Source: Sphingobacterium chungjuense (lineage in GTDB: Bacteria > Bacteroidota > Bacteroidia > Sphingobacteriales > Sphingobacteriaceae). From it: DNA of 64,000 nucleotides. The first letter of the stretch is position 1. Each line of letters begins with the position of its first letter. Under the pieces are notes generated by a model. That model did not search any database, had not been told where the DNA came from, and was given only the letters and a program-made list of their open reading frames with translations. The translations under genes and the position numbers were made by a program. This document shows positions 1-8,852 of the stretch, piece after piece. The stretch spans positions 88,335 through 152,334 of the forward strand of contig NZ_WLYS01000008.1 of NCBI RefSeq assembly GCF_011316935.1, written 5' to 3'.

Positions 1-39
1 CAGAAGCAGTCCTGCCAGTAGTATCTTGCGTATTTTCAT
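1..39 (-). CDS. Exported protein, N-terminal 13 residues only
   Basis: A minus-strand ATG at 37-39 opens a frame that runs off the left edge and encodes MKIRKILLAGLLL, the start of a signal peptide (two Lys and one Arg, then a Leu-rich core). It lies 23 bp downstream of the PLP-enzyme stop and on the same strand, so it is probably the next gene of the sigma/SusCD operon. The product cannot be told from 13 residues. Confidence 0.6.
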   Translation of the reverse strand, partial: MKIRKILLAGLLL

Positions 40-62
40 AGGATATCTTTTTTGGATTATGG

Positions 63-1304
63 CTAGGCAGTTTTTTCTGCTTTGCCGCTGGCTTTCAGCA
101 GTTCTTCCTTCAATCTGTCAGCCACAATTTGCTCTTCGCCCGGCTTCATCATCCATACAGTCAGTGAAACGTTATTCGCTTTTACCTCACCTAATTCAAT
201 AGAAGGATTTCCGTTGCGTAGCTTATTAGCTAGTGATTCTCCATCGAGTGAAATCTGCTCGGGTTTCCAAGATATTTCCAGATTGGGCGTTACATTACCG
301 AGTTGAGGGACAAACACGCGAGTGGTGATCCCTTCAACAGACTCTACCGTTCGGGCTACTTGTGCTGTTCGCGACTCCCAATCTTTCCAGACGGCGTCAT
401 GATCCTGATTCACGAATTTCTCCAGAGCCACATACATTCCCAAAACCTCTTCCTTGTTCACCTTCATGCCGCGGCCAATATTAAAACCCCGTGGAGGCAT
501 GCTTAAGCGTGCCGCTTGAATAATCGCTTTTTTGCCCATGAGAATGCCTGCGCTCTGTGGTCCACGCATCGCTTTACCACCAGAAATACAGACCAAGTCA
601 AATCCCATATCATTGAATCGCCAAAGATTGGACACTGGTGGTACATCTGCCGCAATATCAATCATGGTTGGTATGCCATGTTTCTTTCCGATTGCTACCC
701 ATTTCTCGTGGTTGATTTGGCCTTTATCGGCTTCAATATTGAGGAAAAATAACAGTGCAGTACGATCATTTATAGCATTTTCTAGTTCTGCTTCTGTTTC
801 TACCATGATCATTTTACAACCAGTATTGGTTAATGCCTGATTGTAGACGATGTCGTGCGATTTTTGACAAATCACTTCCGTTTTCATACCAGTGCCGGCA
901 AGATGGGGCAATTGCTTCACCTTTTTTTCGTCTAGACCAGTTAGTACACCAGCTAAGCCTAAGGTAAGGGCAGAGAATGCTCCTGAAGTGACCACTGCTG
1001 CTTCTGAATGAACGATCGCGGCGATTTTTTCGCCCACCTTGTCTTGCACCTCATCCAGCATGCAAAACTCTTGCGCACCAGATTGGATCGCGTCTAGCAC
1101 CTCCTGTTGCATGAGCGATCCAGTCATCGCTGTGATGGTACCTCGTGCATTGATAAACGTACGAATGCCTAATTCCTGAAACAGGTTGCGCGGAACTGCC
1201 TTTTCCGCCGTTTGTGCCGCAGCAATTGCTATATTTTTAGGTCCTAATACGCCGCCCATAAGTGTGGCAACCGAAACCAATTTTAAAACTTCTCTTCTTT
1301 CCAT
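63..1304 (-). CDS. Tat-exported SelA-like PLP-dependent enzyme
   Basis: 413 residues. The protein belongs to the SelA/D-glucosaminate-6-phosphate ammonia-lyase-like branch of fold-type I PLP enzymes: NARGTITAMTGS near residue 50, then a VTSGAFSALTL segment, and the probable PLP lysine K244 in CISGGKAMRGPQS. The N-terminus MERREVLKLVS followed by a hydrophobic stretch matches a twin-arginine (Tat) signal, which suits an enzyme that must fold around its cofactor before export. It is the fifth complete gene of a minus-strand series (sigma, FecR, SusC, SusD, this). The reaction is not known; an amino-sugar or amino-acid derivative imported by the neighbouring SusCD is one possibility. The family assignment is firm and the substrate is open. 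Confidence 0.82.
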   Translation of the reverse strand: MERREVLKLVSVATLMGGVLGPKNIAIAAAQTAEKAVPRNLFQELGIRTFINARGTITAMTGSLMQQEVLDAIQSGAQEFCMLDEVQDKVGEKIAAIVHSEAAVVTSGAFSALTLGLAGVLTGLDEKKVKQLPHLAGTGMKTEVICQKSHDIVYNQALTNTGCKMIMVETEAELENAINDRTALLFFLNIEADKGQINHEKWVAIGKKHGIPTMIDIAADVPPVSNLWRFNDMGFDLVCISGGKAMRGPQSAGILMGKKAIIQAARLSMPPRGFNIGRGMKVNKEEVLGMYVALEKFVNQDHDAVWKDWESRTAQVARTVESVEGITTRVFVPQLGNVTPNLEISWKPEQISLDGESLANKLRNGNPSIELGEVKANNVSLTVWMMKPGEEQIVADRLKEELLKASGKAEKTA

Positions 1305-1323
1305 GCTATATGTTCTTTTAAGA

Positions 1324-1353
1324 GGCGCTGTTAAGCGTGTGCTTGACAGCGCC
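1324..1353 (-). other. Hairpin between susD-like and PLP-enzyme genes
   Basis: Arms 1324-1336 and 1341-1353 form a 13-bp stem (one G-U type pair) around a GTGT loop. It sits in the 70-bp gap between the SusD-like stop and the PLP-enzyme start. No long T tract follows it on the minus strand, so it is more likely an attenuator or an mRNA-stabilising/processing hairpin than a full terminator. Confidence 0.6.
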
Positions 1354-1374
1354 CTTCTGTTTATTGATCTTGCT

Positions 1375-2976
1375 TTATTGTTCGTTCTTATCCCACCAAA
1401 CCCGTGTTGTCAGGTTGTCGCCCGTAAATTCTGAGAATCCTTGTCGTTGCAAAGCCTCCAAATAATTGGCTTTATTGGTGAGGTTTTCATTCAATGGAAT
1501 GGAAAAACGCCTGAACATTTGTCCGCCGGTCACATTTCCGGGATAGTTTACCGGCATGAGTTGCGGGTAGTTGGTGCGTCGCCAGTTGGCAAAAACTTCG
1601 TAGTCGTCCCCAAAAAGTGATACCCATTTCTGCGTATTAATCTGGGCAAATTGCGCTTCAAAGCTACCAGCAGACAGGAATGGGTTGCTCTGTAAATAGT
1701 TGCTGATTTGCTGATCTGAAATGCGTCCGCTATGCGGTGCGACATCTGGCCAAAGTGCCCACTGCTTCATCGCAAAGGTGACTCCTTGGTTATAAGCCGC
1801 CTCGGCAGAAGTGCCATTATACCAACCGCGGATGGCAGCCTCTGCTAATAGCAATTGTGCTTCGGCAGGTCCTAAGATGATGATAGGAGAAGTGTTGTTC
1901 AGATACAATCTGGAAGGCTCCGAATAGCTGTCGAAATCAGATGGATAGGTATTCAAACTTCCATTGACCATTCCGCGTTGCGCAGCTACGCTATTGTCCG
2001 CTCGGTAGGACCCGTCGGTATTGCGCACCCACACCACCGATAATACCGGCAACCTCGGGTCATTGGTGTTTTTGAGATGATTAATAAACGTTGCGGCATA
2101 TTTTCCGCCTTCCACATTATCACCTCCGGGCGTGTTGTAGTTTCCGTTGATATAGCCATTGATTTTATAGTTGAGGCTTCCTGGAGTAGAGGCGTAAGTA
2201 ATGTAAGCCATATCGCTTTCTGCCGACATGACTCCACCGGCGATTGCCCGTTGTACCCATGTGCGTGCCAACGATTCATCTGCTCTGGTAAGGCGCATGC
2301 CGAGGCGTAGCATGAGGGTATAAGCAAATTTTTTCCAGCGCAGCACATCGCCATTATAGAATAAATCGGCACTCCCAAAACTTGGGCTGGCTTCGTTCAG
2401 CGCAGACGCTGCTTCGTCCAGTTCGTTCAACAGGTCTTCGTAAATCTCGCGTTGGGTGTCGTATTTAGGACTTAGCGTACCCGTCTCGCCGAGTTGAGCT
2501 TCGAAATATGGAATGTCGCCCGCTACATCAGTCAACTGATGGTAGAAATAGACACGTAGAATACGGATTAGCGCCAGCTTATTGGTGTTATCTACACCAG
2601 ATTCTGCTTGGCGCTCTAATTCTCCACGGATTTGATACAGCCGGTTCAGTTTACCGATCCAGATATTGTCTACGGTCGTACCGGTGTAAAAAAAGAATGG
2701 CGCTTCCGTACCATTAAAGCTATAATATTTGTCGCCAACACCAGCGACTTCTTTGTACGTAGAAAAGTACTGCATGCCTTGCGCAAGCACCGTATAGCTG
2801 TCTTGCGGTAGATCCAACAAGGCGCCCGTAAACATAAATTCTGGAATAACTTCGTCGATGCGGTTTACATCTCGATTCATTTCTGTAAGCGATTCCGGGT
2901 TGCAGCTTATGCAACCGAGCATAGCCAAGCTGCTGTAGACAAAATGCCGTATTCTGATAGATAGAATTGTTTTCAT
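1375..2976 (-). CDS. SusD/RagB-like outer-membrane lipoprotein (SusD_like-2 type)
   Basis: 533 residues. The signal peptide ends in a lipobox around AMLGC (Cys22; Cys25 is an alternative), so this is a lipoprotein of the outer membrane. The segment after it, containing NRDVNRIDEVIPEFMF, and the helical TPR-like body with YPSDFD-type loops resemble the SusD_like-2 group, which caps a SusC channel and binds the glycan or peptide ligand at the cell surface. The paired SusC gene is directly upstream (2988-6443, 11-bp gap). Because the pair sits behind a FecI/FecR module with an STN-bearing SusC, expression is probably controlled by ligand-driven sigma-factor release. The ligand cannot be read from the sequence. 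Confidence 0.9.
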   Translation of the reverse strand: MKTILSIRIRHFVYSSLAMLGCISCNPESLTEMNRDVNRIDEVIPEFMFTGALLDLPQDSYTVLAQGMQYFSTYKEVAGVGDKYYSFNGTEAPFFFYTGTTVDNIWIGKLNRLYQIRGELERQAESGVDNTNKLALIRILRVYFYHQLTDVAGDIPYFEAQLGETGTLSPKYDTQREIYEDLLNELDEAASALNEASPSFGSADLFYNGDVLRWKKFAYTLMLRLGMRLTRADESLARTWVQRAIAGGVMSAESDMAYITYASTPGSLNYKINGYINGNYNTPGGDNVEGGKYAATFINHLKNTNDPRLPVLSVVWVRNTDGSYRADNSVAAQRGMVNGSLNTYPSDFDSYSEPSRLYLNNTSPIIILGPAEAQLLLAEAAIRGWYNGTSAEAAYNQGVTFAMKQWALWPDVAPHSGRISDQQISNYLQSNPFLSAGSFEAQFAQINTQKWVSLFGDDYEVFANWRRTNYPQLMPVNYPGNVTGGQMFRRFSIPLNENLTNKANYLEALQRQGFSEFTGDNLTTRVWWDKNEQ

Positions 2977-2987
2977 GATAGCGTCTG

Positions 2988-5900
2988 TTAGAATTTAACA
3001 CTTAAATTGAATCCGAAATTTCTGGTTCGTGGTTCACCCGTGCCGGCAGTACCGGTCGCATTACCCACCGTCTGCTGCATTTCCGGATCCAAGCCTGCTT
3101 CCCGTACCGCTTTGTCCCGGTACAGAATTGCAAGGTTACGTCCGACCAGACCAATACTTGCCGATTCGATACCACGGATACCCAATTTGTTTCCAGGAAT
3201 ACGATAGCTGAAGATCAGTTCACGCAGTTTCACAAAGTCGGTGCTGAATGTTTGGAGTTCGGAATACATCACTCCACGATTATTATAATAGGTGTCTAGT
3301 TGATCCTGAGGCCATAGTTTGCTAAATGGATTACCCTCTTTGTCGACGCCCTCCACCAATAATCCTTCTGGATTATCTCTTCCTGGTAAGGTGTTTTGGG
3401 TGAGGCCAAATCGCATCGCATAGGTCCACATATTGTTGAAGGCTACCGCACCAAATTTGGCGTCCAATAAGAAGCTTAAAGAGAAATCTTTGTAGCGGAA
3501 TTGATTATTTAACCCCAACATATGCGGCGGATTAGCAATTCCAAGATCGGCTTCTATACGCTCCTCATAGCCACTGGTGGCGTTGTAGACCTGGCGGCCT
3601 TGCTCGTCTTTCAATAACTTCCATCCGCGAACTGTTCCGTAAGGCATTCCTACTGCATTCAAGATGCGTACAGCGCCTGAAATACCCGTTCCGACTTCTA
3701 CAAATTCTAATCCGGGAGCTAATTCAACAATTTTACTTTGGTTGTACGTGTAATTAAAGGTGACATTCCAGCTGAAATCGTTTTTCTGTATAGGAGTTCC
3801 TGTCACCATTAACTCGACGCCCTTGTTGGCAATCTTCCCTGCGTTAATAAATCCAGACAGAAATCCGCTCGTTTGAGAGATATTTGGTTTCAGAATGTCG
3901 TCGGTGGTGATGCGGCTGTAGTACGTCGCATCGATACCCAATCGGTTTTGGAAAAAATTCATCTCAAATCCACCTTCGGTAGTAGTTACCGTCAGCGGAC
4001 GAAGATTGACATCGATCAGGTCGCTGGTTCCGTCTTGCACAGTAATTCCGCGAAATCCGCCTGTCCGTATTTCGTACATACGGATTACATCTCCAGGTCC
4101 AACGTTACTACTGCCCACCTGCGCCCAGTTGGCGCGCAGCTTCAAGAAGTTCATTTTCCAAGGTAGCGTCACTAAGTCTGAGACAATGAAACTACCGCCA
4201 ACAGAAGGGTAGAAGATGGAGTTCATCTCCCGATTCAAGGTCGAAAACCAATCCTGACGGCCAGTCAAAGTCAGGTTTAAAAATGATTTGTAGTTGAGAT
4301 CTGCTTGCCCAAAAACGGAGTTGGTGCCCCATCGGGTATCTATTCTGTTGGGATTGTCCAACACCGACAGGTTGGTGTAGCTGATGAAATTCGGAACGAT
4401 AAATTCACGACCACTAATGCTGCTTAAGGTATACGCATTCCGATCTGCCTGACCACCCACCATCAGATTCACACCAAAATTTTCGGAAACTTCTGGTGCA
4501 TAATTAATGATACCTAAATAGTTTGTTTTTACGTTTTGCTCTTGGTTGGAGTTAAATAGACCGCGCGGCGTAAAAGCTGTTCCAATTGGACTATAATCCA
4601 TGTAATCAATCGATTCCCAGTCGCGCGCTATTGTACCACGAGCATATAGGTTGTCGGTGAAGTTGACCTTGGCAGAAAACTGTCCGATGAAGCGGTCGCG
4701 CGCATCGCTGTTTCCGGTATTGTTAACGACAAACCAAGGGTTAGGTGCCGCTGGTACTGGATTCCAAGGAATTTCATTTCCATTGGCGTCTGCCCCTGGC
4801 TTCAGGGAATTGATGTCTACCGTATTACCGATCAAGTAGACCGCCCAAGAAGGATTGCGTTCCGCATAACCCACTCCGGCAATGTTATTTCTATTTTCTA
4901 AGTTATATTGGATGGTAGATTCTAGTTCCAGAAAGTTGTTTTTACCTAATTTAGATTGTAAGCTCAGATTGCCTGTTTTTCGCTTGAATGTAGAGTTAGG
5001 TGTTTGTGCCTGCGAACGTAAATCGGAGAGCGATACCCGATAATTGATTGCTTCGGATCCGCCGCTAAAGGCCAGGGAGTTCGTGAAATCTACGCTGGGC
5101 TGGTAGAAGCTGTTGATATTGTCTTTCACATTTACGGCAGAATAAGGACGAACTACGCCATCAAATTGAACTACGGGTGATCCATCGATCGGCGCACCGT
5201 ACGATAAGCGACCGGCGCTGAGCGCTTGGGCTTGTGTCGTTGGCTTAACCCCGTCATTGCCCGATCCGTATTTATATTGAAAGTTAGGGTAGGCACTCGG
5301 CGTGCCGACCATGACGTTGGATCTGAATTCGATACCGATGCCTTGTCGAGCGGCTCCTTTTTTGGTAGTAATTAAGATAACACCGTTGGCTGCCTGACTG
5401 CCATACAAAGCCGCTGCAGCACCACTTTTTAAAACCGTCATCGACTCGATATCGTCGGGATTAAGACTTGAGATACCATCACCACGGTCAATATTCAGTC
5501 CGGTCGTATTGGTACCGCCACCTTTATTATTATTGTTCATCGGGATGCCATTTATCACATATAATGGCTGCTGATTGCTGTTTAGTGATCCATTTCCCCG
5601 AATCACCACCCGACTAGACCCCCCCGGGCCAGAGGCTATTTGTGTCGCATCCACTCCGGCTATTTTTCCGGTCAATGCGTTGGCTACATTTGTTTCTCGC
5701 GCTTCATTGAGCGAAGATCCACTAATCTCCGCACTCGAATAGGCTAGTGTTTTACGCTTCCGTTCTATGCCTAATGCCGTGACGACTACCTCTTCCACCG
5801 TATTAGAAGAGTCTGCCAAAACAATGTCATAGTGGTTTTTATCGTCCAATGGGATACTGGTAGAGCGGTAGCCCACGTAAGAAATCTGTAATGTGCCTCT

Positions 5901-6443
5901 CGAAGGGACGGTTAAGGCGAACTTGCCCGCAGCATCTGTATAGGTGCTTTGTGTCGTCGTTCCTCTCAAGGTGACTGACGCTCCCGCCAGATTAGTTCCT
6001 ACCTCGTCGCGCACGGCACCGGTAATTCGACGTGTACTTGTATCTTGCCGTGCTGTTGTAGCTTTAGAAAGCGCATTTTTACGCTTGACCAATACCATAT
6101 CTTTTTTGATGGAGTAGGTGACTGGCTGTTTTTCGAACATCGCATCAAGAATCGTAATAATCGATGCATTCGTATATTGAAGTGTGACAGGTTTTGTGCC
6201 TTGTAAATCGGAGGCGACGTATAGAAAGTCGTAGCCGGTCTGCTTTCGTAGGCTTTCAAATACCTTCTCTAAAGACTCATTCTTGACTTGAATGGTAGCA
6301 TGTTGTGCAAATACAGCAGCATCCACCTGAGCGATGAATAGCAAACAGGCTACCGTAAGCTTGAGCAAGGTCTTGAGCCGAGTAAGGCAAAAAGATGTGA
6401 GGCTGTTCCTTTTTTGGACAGCAAAATTTTCATATAATTGCAT
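2988..6443 (-). CDS. SusC/RagA TonB-dependent transporter with STN signalling domain
   Basis: 1151 residues. After an N-terminal signal segment (about residues 25-47) comes an STN domain (about 48-115), then a carboxypeptidase-regulatory-like beta-sandwich (about 140-210, ITGAVRDEVGTNLAGASVTL), the TonB-box region EEVVVTALGI, a plug with the SusC signature IESMTVLKSGAAAALYGSQA, and a large beta-barrel ending in FNLSVKF with a terminal aromatic residue. STN domains pass the ligand-bound state to a FecR-type anti-sigma factor; such a gene (6548-7723) lies immediately upstream with its sigma factor. The protein imports a ligand across the outer membrane together with the SusD-like lipoprotein that follows. 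Confidence 0.95.
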   Translation of the reverse strand: MQLYENFAVQKRNSLTSFCLTRLKTLLKLTVACLLFIAQVDAAVFAQHATIQVKNESLEKVFESLRKQTGYDFLYVASDLQGTKPVTLQYTNASIITILDAMFEKQPVTYSIKKDMVLVKRKNALSKATTARQDTSTRRITGAVRDEVGTNLAGASVTLRGTTTQSTYTDAAGKFALTVPSRGTLQISYVGYRSTSIPLDDKNHYDIVLADSSNTVEEVVVTALGIERKRKTLAYSSAEISGSSLNEARETNVANALTGKIAGVDATQIASGPGGSSRVVIRGNGSLNSNQQPLYVINGIPMNNNNKGGGTNTTGLNIDRGDGISSLNPDDIESMTVLKSGAAAALYGSQAANGVILITTKKGAARQGIGIEFRSNVMVGTPSAYPNFQYKYGSGNDGVKPTTQAQALSAGRLSYGAPIDGSPVVQFDGVVRPYSAVNVKDNINSFYQPSVDFTNSLAFSGGSEAINYRVSLSDLRSQAQTPNSTFKRKTGNLSLQSKLGKNNFLELESTIQYNLENRNNIAGVGYAERNPSWAVYLIGNTVDINSLKPGADANGNEIPWNPVPAAPNPWFVVNNTGNSDARDRFIGQFSAKVNFTDNLYARGTIARDWESIDYMDYSPIGTAFTPRGLFNSNQEQNVKTNYLGIINYAPEVSENFGVNLMVGGQADRNAYTLSSISGREFIVPNFISYTNLSVLDNPNRIDTRWGTNSVFGQADLNYKSFLNLTLTGRQDWFSTLNREMNSIFYPSVGGSFIVSDLVTLPWKMNFLKLRANWAQVGSSNVGPGDVIRMYEIRTGGFRGITVQDGTSDLIDVNLRPLTVTTTEGGFEMNFFQNRLGIDATYYSRITTDDILKPNISQTSGFLSGFINAGKIANKGVELMVTGTPIQKNDFSWNVTFNYTYNQSKIVELAPGLEFVEVGTGISGAVRILNAVGMPYGTVRGWKLLKDEQGRQVYNATSGYEERIEADLGIANPPHMLGLNNQFRYKDFSLSFLLDAKFGAVAFNNMWTYAMRFGLTQNTLPGRDNPEGLLVEGVDKEGNPFSKLWPQDQLDTYYNNRGVMYSELQTFSTDFVKLRELIFSYRIPGNKLGIRGIESASIGLVGRNLAILYRDKAVREAGLDPEMQQTVGNATGTAGTGEPRTRNFGFNLSVKF

Positions 6444-6510
6444 GTTATAGGTTAGTTAGAATTGTTACCGCAATTGTTTGACCTGAAGGCATCGTAATTA
6501 GTGCCTAATG

Positions 6511-6537
6511 AACCGGACGTGTTAGAGCACTCCGGTT
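6511..6537. other. Inverted repeat between fecR-like and susC genes
   Basis: AACCGGA (6511-6517) pairs with TCCGGTT (6531-6537), with a further GTG/CAC pairing inside (6519-6521 and 6528-6530). The T-rich run lies on its plus-strand 3' side, away from transcription of the flanking minus-strand genes, so a terminator role for the operon is unlikely. It may separate anti-sigma and SusC expression levels. Confidence 0.45.
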
Positions 6538-6547
6538 TTTGTTTTTC

Positions 6548-7723
6548 TTAGGGCATGATGATCACCTCCCTTCCTTGCCTTTTGATGTGGAATCCTCCCA
6601 ATACGGAGAGGTAATCTATGAGTTCGTCTATAGTACGTTTTTTAGAGAATGTACCTCCGAATTTTGTTTGACTGATCTTGCCATCAAATTGAACGTCAAT
6701 ACCATACCAACGGGATACTTCATGCATAATTTCCATGATGTCCTTTTGCTGAAACACAAAGTAGCCATCTTTATTCGCTAAAATATCAGATACATCGACA
6801 TCTTTTACGGTAGCGCTTCCTGCTTTTTGCCATGCCCATTGCTGATTAGGCTTAAGCTTTTGGTTTTGTTTATTGGTGCTTACGTCCACTTTACCCTCTA
6901 CTAAAGTGGTCGTTTTTTTAGTATCATCAGGATAGGCACGAATATGAAACTCGGTTCCCGTCGCTCGGACATGGAAATCTTGACTATTAACGATGAATGG
7001 ATGAGCGGTGTTGGAGGCGACCTCAAAAAATCCTTCGCCCAATAGATAAAGATGACGTTCATCGGCAGCAAACTGTGCAGGAAATCGTAACACACTTTCT
7101 GTATTTAGCCATATTTTTGATCCGTCCGAAAGTAAGAGATGGAGATCTCTTCCAGCAGGTACGCTGATGGTATGGAGGATCTTAGAATTGATACCCGTCT
7201 CATCAGCTAGTTTGTACTGCAATGTATTGTTAGCATGCTTGATCAGAATGGTCTTGCCGATGATCAATTCTTCGTTTGTTGGTAAGCTGTCGATCAAGTA
7301 GTCTTTTCCTGCCACATTAATTTTGAATGAGGTTGGAGTCAATGTATTTTCTACCGCAGGAATAGCGTTAAGGTTTGCCAGATCTTGTTGCTTCATCTGA
7401 TTCTGTTGTGCATACCAGATTATAGAAAAGATGGCTAAAAGGAATAGTGCCGCAATAGGTAGTAAGTATTTTTTGAGAAGTGGAATAAATGTCTTGGGTA
7501 TTGCTCCCTTACTCATGTCATTATGAAGCAACTGCTCTCGATCAAGCTTATCTATGCCTGCTAGAAGGCGATCTTTCAGTACTTTCTCGTCTGTAATAGC
7601 AACTTTTATGTGTTCGTCTGCTCCACGCTTGATCAGCCAAAGATTAATGAGTTGACGTTCCTCGTCTGTGCAAGATCCATCCAGGTATTTATTTAGCAAG
7701 TTGTCGAACTCGTCGCGAAGCAT
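6548..7723 (-). CDS. FecR-family anti-sigma factor
   Basis: 391 residues. The cytoplasmic N-terminal part (1-83) with LLNKYLDGSCTDEER is the anti-sigma segment; one membrane helix follows at about 84-104; the periplasmic part holds a FecR domain (TISVPAGRDLHLLLSDGSKIWLN, GEGFFEV, ATGTEFHIRAY) and a C-terminal DUF4974-like module (KDIMEIMHEVSRWYGIDVQF). It would hold the adjacent sigma factor inactive until the STN domain of the downstream SusC reports ligand binding. The gene lies 101 bp after the sigma-factor gene and 104 bp before SusC, on the same strand. Confidence 0.93.
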   Translation of the reverse strand: MLRDEFDNLLNKYLDGSCTDEERQLINLWLIKRGADEHIKVAITDEKVLKDRLLAGIDKLDREQLLHNDMSKGAIPKTFIPLLKKYLLPIAALFLLAIFSIIWYAQQNQMKQQDLANLNAIPAVENTLTPTSFKINVAGKDYLIDSLPTNEELIIGKTILIKHANNTLQYKLADETGINSKILHTISVPAGRDLHLLLSDGSKIWLNTESVLRFPAQFAADERHLYLLGEGFFEVASNTAHPFIVNSQDFHVRATGTEFHIRAYPDDTKKTTTLVEGKVDVSTNKQNQKLKPNQQWAWQKAGSATVKDVDVSDILANKDGYFVFQQKDIMEIMHEVSRWYGIDVQFDGKISQTKFGGTFSKKRTIDELIDYLSVLGGFHIKRQGREVIIMP

Positions 7724-7824
7724 TGTTTGTTGGGTTAGTTATACTATGAAGTGTCTAAAACAATGCTTTGGTAGTATGTGAAAATTAAAATAATTTTCAA
7801 ATTGCTGATTTACAGTGTATTATT

Positions 7825-8421
7825 TTACATTTGAATAACGGTTACCAATGCTTTATAGACGCTGATTGCACCTACGGACTTAGCAAAATACACTTTGTCT
7901 ATACCTTTTCTCAGTTGTTTTAATGAAAGACTTACCTGCTTTTTTACAGTATTTTCTGAAATAGACAGTCGTTGTGCAATTTCTTTGTAGGATAGTTGCT
8001 CATCTCTGCTCAGTAAAAAGATTTCACGCATCCGCGGTGATAATTGTTGGATCTCTTTCTGAATAAAATCAGCCAATTCTTTTGCATTAATCTCTTCCAG
8101 TGGCTTATCGGTCTGATCGGGGAAATAGTGATATAAATCTTGGATCAGTTGACGCTGCTTACTATTCTTTTTGATGCTTTTTACCGCTTTATGATGGATA
8201 ATGGTGTACATATATGCTTTCAAGGACTGCACATGCATCAGCTTTTTCCTGTTTTCCCAAATAGTGGCGAATGTGTCCTGAAGAATATCCACGCTCTCTT
8301 CCTCATCGTTCAATATTCTGTTGGTGTATAGGAAAAATTCCTTCCAATAGGTATTGAAAAAAATGGAAAATGCTCTATTATCACTGGATATTAAGCCTGT
8401 TAATAGTTGCTTTTCATTCAT
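7825..8421 (-). CDS. ECF RNA polymerase sigma factor (FecI-like, Bacteroidota type)
   Basis: 198 residues from the ATG at 8421 (a TTG three codons further upstream is possible but less likely). Sigma-70 region 2 is seen in AFSIFFNTYWKEFFLYTNR and DILQDTFATIWENRKKL; region 4 in LSPRMREIFLLSRDE and the helix-turn-helix LSYKEIAQRLSISENTVKKQ. It is the first gene of the minus-strand cluster and is followed by its FecR-type anti-sigma factor. It would direct transcription of the SusC/SusD and PLP-enzyme genes and possibly of itself. Confidence 0.93.
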   Translation of the reverse strand: MNEKQLLTGLISSDNRAFSIFFNTYWKEFFLYTNRILNDEEESVDILQDTFATIWENRKKLMHVQSLKAYMYTIIHHKAVKSIKKNSKQRQLIQDLYHYFPDQTDKPLEEINAKELADFIQKEIQQLSPRMREIFLLSRDEQLSYKEIAQRLSISENTVKKQVSLSLKQLRKGIDKVYFAKSVGAISVYKALVTVIQM

Positions 8422-8852
8422 AATAAGCAAATTTTAGGTCATGTGGATGCTGACCTGAACTTCAATTATTTTGGTAGTTAGCATAAACTTAGCAAAATAA
8501 TTCATTAAATATTAATAGTTTTTTAATGAGAAGAAGGTATTTGTGTCAATTTTTGTATTAATGAACTCTCCATCGAGAACCGTAAGTCGGTAGGCGGTGA
8601 TAAGCGTTTCGCTGGTATAATAGTGCAAAATTTGAGGCTTTACATATCCGAGAAAAGATAATCGCTATGGTAAAAGGTTGCATGACTAGCTTAATACAAT
8701 GTCCACGTAGCACGGAATTATTACCGCAATTACCCTGTTTTTGCACAGAAATTTATATTTTTAGATATCATACAAGAACGACGGTATAAATTTTGCAATT
8801 AGTATTATCATATCAGAATACCGCTTTTATAAAATCTCAGTAATAGACTAAA
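8422..8852. other. Divergent intergenic region without a recognised gene
   Basis: About 430 AT-rich bases separate the sigma-factor gene (minus) from the TPR gene (plus). A near -7 sequence (TAAATTTTG) occurs around 8791-8799 upstream of the TPR gene. No convincing ORF, RNA gene or repeat was seen. Confidence 0.5.

Noticed and set aside
6511..6537. Hairpin before SusC as a terminator of the sigma/anti-sigma genes
   Set aside because: The T run lies on the wrong side for minus-strand transcription.
7825..8430. TTG start for the sigma factor, and similar TTG/GTG starts for GH84, GH51 (46921), DUF2264 and the short GH2 gene
   Set aside because: In each case an ATG a few codons downstream fits the signal peptide or domain start better, and TTG starts are rare in this group.
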